Below are positions 3,425-5,421 of a stretch of 5,421 nucleotides of DNA, piece by piece (position 1 is the first letter of the stretch; each line of letters begins with the position of its first letter). Position numbers and translations under genes: made by a program. Source of the DNA: Pseudomonadota bacterium. GTDB lineage: Bacteria > Pseudomonadota > Alphaproteobacteria > Rhodospirillales > Magnetospirillaceae. Under the pieces are notes generated by a model. That model was not told the DNA's origin. It saw nothing but the letters and a program-made list of their open reading frames with translations, and made no database searches. The DNA is taken from contig JAEZFE010000043.1 of assembly GCA_023437865.1 (NCBI GenBank), positions 1 through 5,421 of the forward strand. Reading direction: 5' to 3'.

Positions 3425-5421
3425 GCCTGGAACCACTGCGCCAGGGCGGCCATCCATCCATCTGCCCCGGCATCCGCATCGCCCGCCGCGACCGCCCGGG
3501 CCAGGCGCGCCAGGGGCCGGTCGGCAGGCAGGTGATTCAGCACGGCCTGAAGGATCGCGGCGCGGGTTGGGTCCAGCCCGCGCGTCGACGCGAGGGTGGC
3601 GACGGCGGCCTCCATGTCGGGGCGCGGTGCGGCGGGCGTTTCGTCTTCGATCGCCGGTCCCGTGCCGTTGATGGCGTTGATGACCGCCATCTTGCGCTCG
3701 GCGAGGGGCAGGCTTGCCAGATGCCGGGGGGAAAGCGGCCTGCCGATATGGAGGTCCTGCCGGGCGAAGCCCAGCGGGAAGTCCAGCCTCTGCGGCGCGG
3801 GTTCGACCGGCAGGGCGCGGGCGAAGCGGACCGGCACGATGGGCACGTCTAGCTTGGCGGCGAGATCGAGGAACAGGCCCGAGAGTTTCGTCACCGGCGC
3901 CCGGCACGACAGCGCGCGGGTTCCCTCCACGTGCACCATCAGGGACCTGCCGTCCCGGGTAACCGCTTGGCCCGCCTGCTCCGCCAGTCCCAGCATGGCC
4001 GCCGGGTCCTCGCGGTTGAACGGCATCATCATCTGGGGCAGGCGGATGGCTGGATAGGCGCCGCTCAGTTCCAGCAGGCTGCCCAGCCAGGAATGGCGAT
4101 GTTCCGCCTTCGCCACGGTCAGGATCGGCCGCCCGGTCAAGGCGCCGGCGACCAGCGAAAACGTCAACGATTCCACCGCGACCTGATGATTGGCGAGAAA
4201 CAGGGCGCCGCGCTCGCGGATATGGGCGAGTTGATCCGGCGCCTCGATCCGCACTTGGCCGACGAAATCGGCGATCAGCGCGGCGAACAAATCTTCCACC
4301 GGCCAGTCGCCGGCCCCAAGATACGAGCGCCAAAACGCCCGCACCGGGGTGAGGTCGGGCACCGACGATCCCGCGCCGGCTACCACCCAGTCGGTGCCGT
4401 CATGCGTGACGGAGAGGGGGATCGGACTCAGCGGCGCGGCGGCGCAATGGGCGACGTCGCCCTCCAGTTCGACCGCTCCTGGATGGACCTGCAATTGGGC
4501 GGCGGCATGCTCCTTGGCGGCAATAGCGCGGGCCATGTCGGAAGGGGAGCCGGACACGCCATAGATTGTCTCCAGCGTTCCCGGCAGCCAGTTGCTTGCC
4601 ACCACCTCGCGGCTGCTCAGCCGCGTTGTTCCGTTCTCGAACCGCGACAGGCGCATCCCCGCAATCGCCCGCCGGTCGCGCAGAAAGGCCTGCCGGTGCA
4701 AGGCGGGGGCGTTGCCGATGGTGCCCTTGGGGAACAGGGCGGCGGTGATCTCCATCTCGGCCCACACCCGTCCGTCGTGCTGCCATTGTAGCCGCGCGCG
4801 GGGGCGCCCGCCGGCATCGGCGGCCAGCGCACGCAGCTCGACCCGCATTGTTCCTTGGGATGGTGTCGGGCCGAAGAAGCCCACGCGGTCGATCAGGCTG
4901 GGATAGGCCGCCATGCCGGCCGCCTTGTCCCCCCACCAGCTTTCGGGATCGCCGTAGGGAAGCGCGTGCAGACCGGCATCCAGCAGGGCCGGGCCGATGG
5001 ACCCTCGTACGCGCGCCGCCTTGCCCGCATCCAGGGCGGCCCAGGCACCGTCTGGCGCAATGTGCAGATTGCTCAGGATCTGGTAGGCGGGCCCGTGGAA
5101 CACCTGCGCGGTGGCATAGGGGCAGGGGGCAGGTTGCGCCCCGGTCAGCGCCGGAAATGGCTGCGGCGGGGCGGGCCAGGATGCTGCGCGGACCACGCAC
5201 CCGGTGGCGAGGGTTTCGCCGTCGCCCAGCAGGGTGACGCGCCCATCGGGTCCGAGTTCGGTGGCAATGGTCAGCGGCAGGGCGGCCCAGCGCTGAACCC
5301 GGACGTCTTCGATCGCGGTGACGTGGCCACCATGCTCCGCCGTGGCCATCATGTCGGCCAGGCTGGTGATGGGGATTACCGGCACCGTATAGGTGGGGCG
5401 ATGGTCGCCGAACCACGGCGC
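3418..5421 (-). CDS. Multidomain polyketide/PUFA-type synthase, C-terminal part (DH, degenerate iPPT, PlsC acyltransferase)
   Basis: The last 667 residues of a larger gene are present; the frame is open to the right edge, so the start, KS, AT and carrier domains are not seen. Fragment numbering is used. Residues 1 to about 230 form a double-hotdog dehydratase: G-D-H (5-7, catalytic H7) with V-P-V-I-P, then V-F-H-G-P-A-Y-Q (107-114) and L-L-D-A-G-L-H (146-152, catalytic D148 and H152). DH removes water from beta-hydroxyacyl intermediates. Residues about 250-352 resemble an AcpS-like integrated phosphopantetheinyl transferase: A-A-K-E-H-A-A-A-Q-L (301-310) and L-S-V-T-H-D-G (336-342), but G-M-R (255-257) replaces the metal-binding G-x-D. 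Residues about 355-560 are a PlsC/AGPAT acyltransferase: N-H-Q-V-A-V-E (411-417, H-x4-E), N-R-E-D near 470, E-G-T-R (499-502) and V-P-I-V-P-V-R (526-532). It probably moves the chain to a lipid acceptor, as proposed for AGPAT domains ending myxobacterial PUFA synthases. The last ~100 residues are unassigned. Enediyne or glycolipid-type synthase is an alternative class. Confidence 0.85.
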   Translation of the reverse strand, partial: APWFGDHRPTYTVPVIPITSLADMMATAEHGGHVTAIEDVRVQRWAALPLTIATELGPDGRVTLLGDGETLATGCVVRAASWPAPPQPFPALTGAQPAPCPYATAQVFHGPAYQILSNLHIAPDGAWAALDAGKAARVRGSIGPALLDAGLHALPYGDPESWWGDKAAGMAAYPSLIDRVGFFGPTPSQGTMRVELRALAADAGGRPRARLQWQHDGRVWAEMEITAALFPKGTIGNAPALHRQAFLRDRRAIAGMRLSRFENGTTRLSSREVVASNWLPGTLETIYGVSGSPSDMARAIAAKEHAAAQLQVHPGAVELEGDVAHCAAAPLSPIPLSVTHDGTDWVVAGAGSSVPDLTPVRAFWRSYLGAGDWPVEDLFAALIADFVGQVRIEAPDQLAHIRERGALFLANHQVAVESLTFSLVAGALTGRPILTVAKAEHRHSWLGSLLELSGAYPAIRLPQMMMPFNREDPAAMLGLAEQAGQAVTRDGRSLMVHVEGTRALSCRAPVTKLSGLFLDLAAKLDVPIVPVRFARALPVEPAPQRLDFPLGFARQDLHIGRPLSPRHLASLPLAERKMAVINAINGTGPAIEDETPAAPRPDMEAAVATLASTRGLDPTRAAILQAVLNHLPADRPLARLARAVAAGDADAGADGWMAALAQWFQAQ

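Noticed and set aside
2797..3852. Long plus-strand frame inside and beyond the cNMP-CPBP gene
   Set aside because: It is a +1-type shadow of the membrane domain, histidine/arginine-rich and without hydrophobic segments or motifs, then antisense to the synthase.
3056..4333. 425-residue minus-strand frame overlapping the synthase
   Set aside because: It is in a different frame from the DH-PlsC protein, is dominated by G/R/P/A, and contains no recognisable motif.
3418..5385. Treating the GTG at 5385 as the true start of the synthase gene
   Set aside because: The frame continues open to the window edge, and the residues before it include the DH catalytic G-D-H, so the gene begins beyond the window.
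4400..5416. 338-residue minus-strand frame over the DH region
   Set aside because: It is an alternative frame of the same strand; the DH catalytic motifs are found only in the frame that ends at 3418.

Overview
The window is GC-rich and gene-dense, with long open antisense frames. It looks like a chromosomal segment of an alphaproteobacterium, possibly Rhodospirillales/Magnetospirillum-like. That placement is inferred from base composition and the mix of protein families, not from a marker gene. No RNA gene, insertion sequence, CRISPR array or attachment site is visible.

Layout from left to right: (1) 1-282, minus: N-terminal 94 residues of a PAS-domain protein whose effector part lies outside the window. 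(2) 283-550: a divergent intergenic region with a GntR-like palindrome at 362-389. (3) 551-1204, plus: a 217-residue DUF2786 protein of unknown function. (4) 1205-1395: a convergent intergenic region with GC-rich hairpins but no classic terminator. (5) 1396-2046, minus: a Sfp-type 4'-phosphopantetheinyl transferase (PPTase). (6) 2047-2236: a divergent promoter region with a perfect 8-bp inverted repeat whose arms are three helical turns apart. (7) 2237-3424, plus: a fusion of a cyclic-nucleotide-binding domain, a linker helix and a CPBP (Rce1/CAAX-protease-like) membrane domain with altered catalytic motifs. (8) 3418-5421, minus, running off the right edge: the C-terminal 667 residues of a multidomain polyketide/PUFA-type synthase. 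Its domains are a complete DH region, a decayed AcpS-like integrated PPTase domain, a PlsC-type acyltransferase and an unassigned helical tail. Its stop codon overlaps the end of gene 7 by 7 bp.

Genes 5 to 8 look like the edge of a secondary-lipid (PUFA-synthase-like) locus. The synthase would build an acyl chain on carrier protein domains expected upstream of the window. The PPTase would install phosphopantetheine on them. The PlsC domain would transfer the finished chain to a glycerol-phosphate or similar acceptor. The cNMP-CPBP membrane protein, divergent from the PPTase and convergent with the synthase, could be a nucleotide-sensing membrane partner. This functional link is inferred from position only. 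The most unusual points are the cNMP-CPBP fusion with its altered active site, and the synthase's DH/decayed-PPTase/PlsC end beside an intact stand-alone PPTase.
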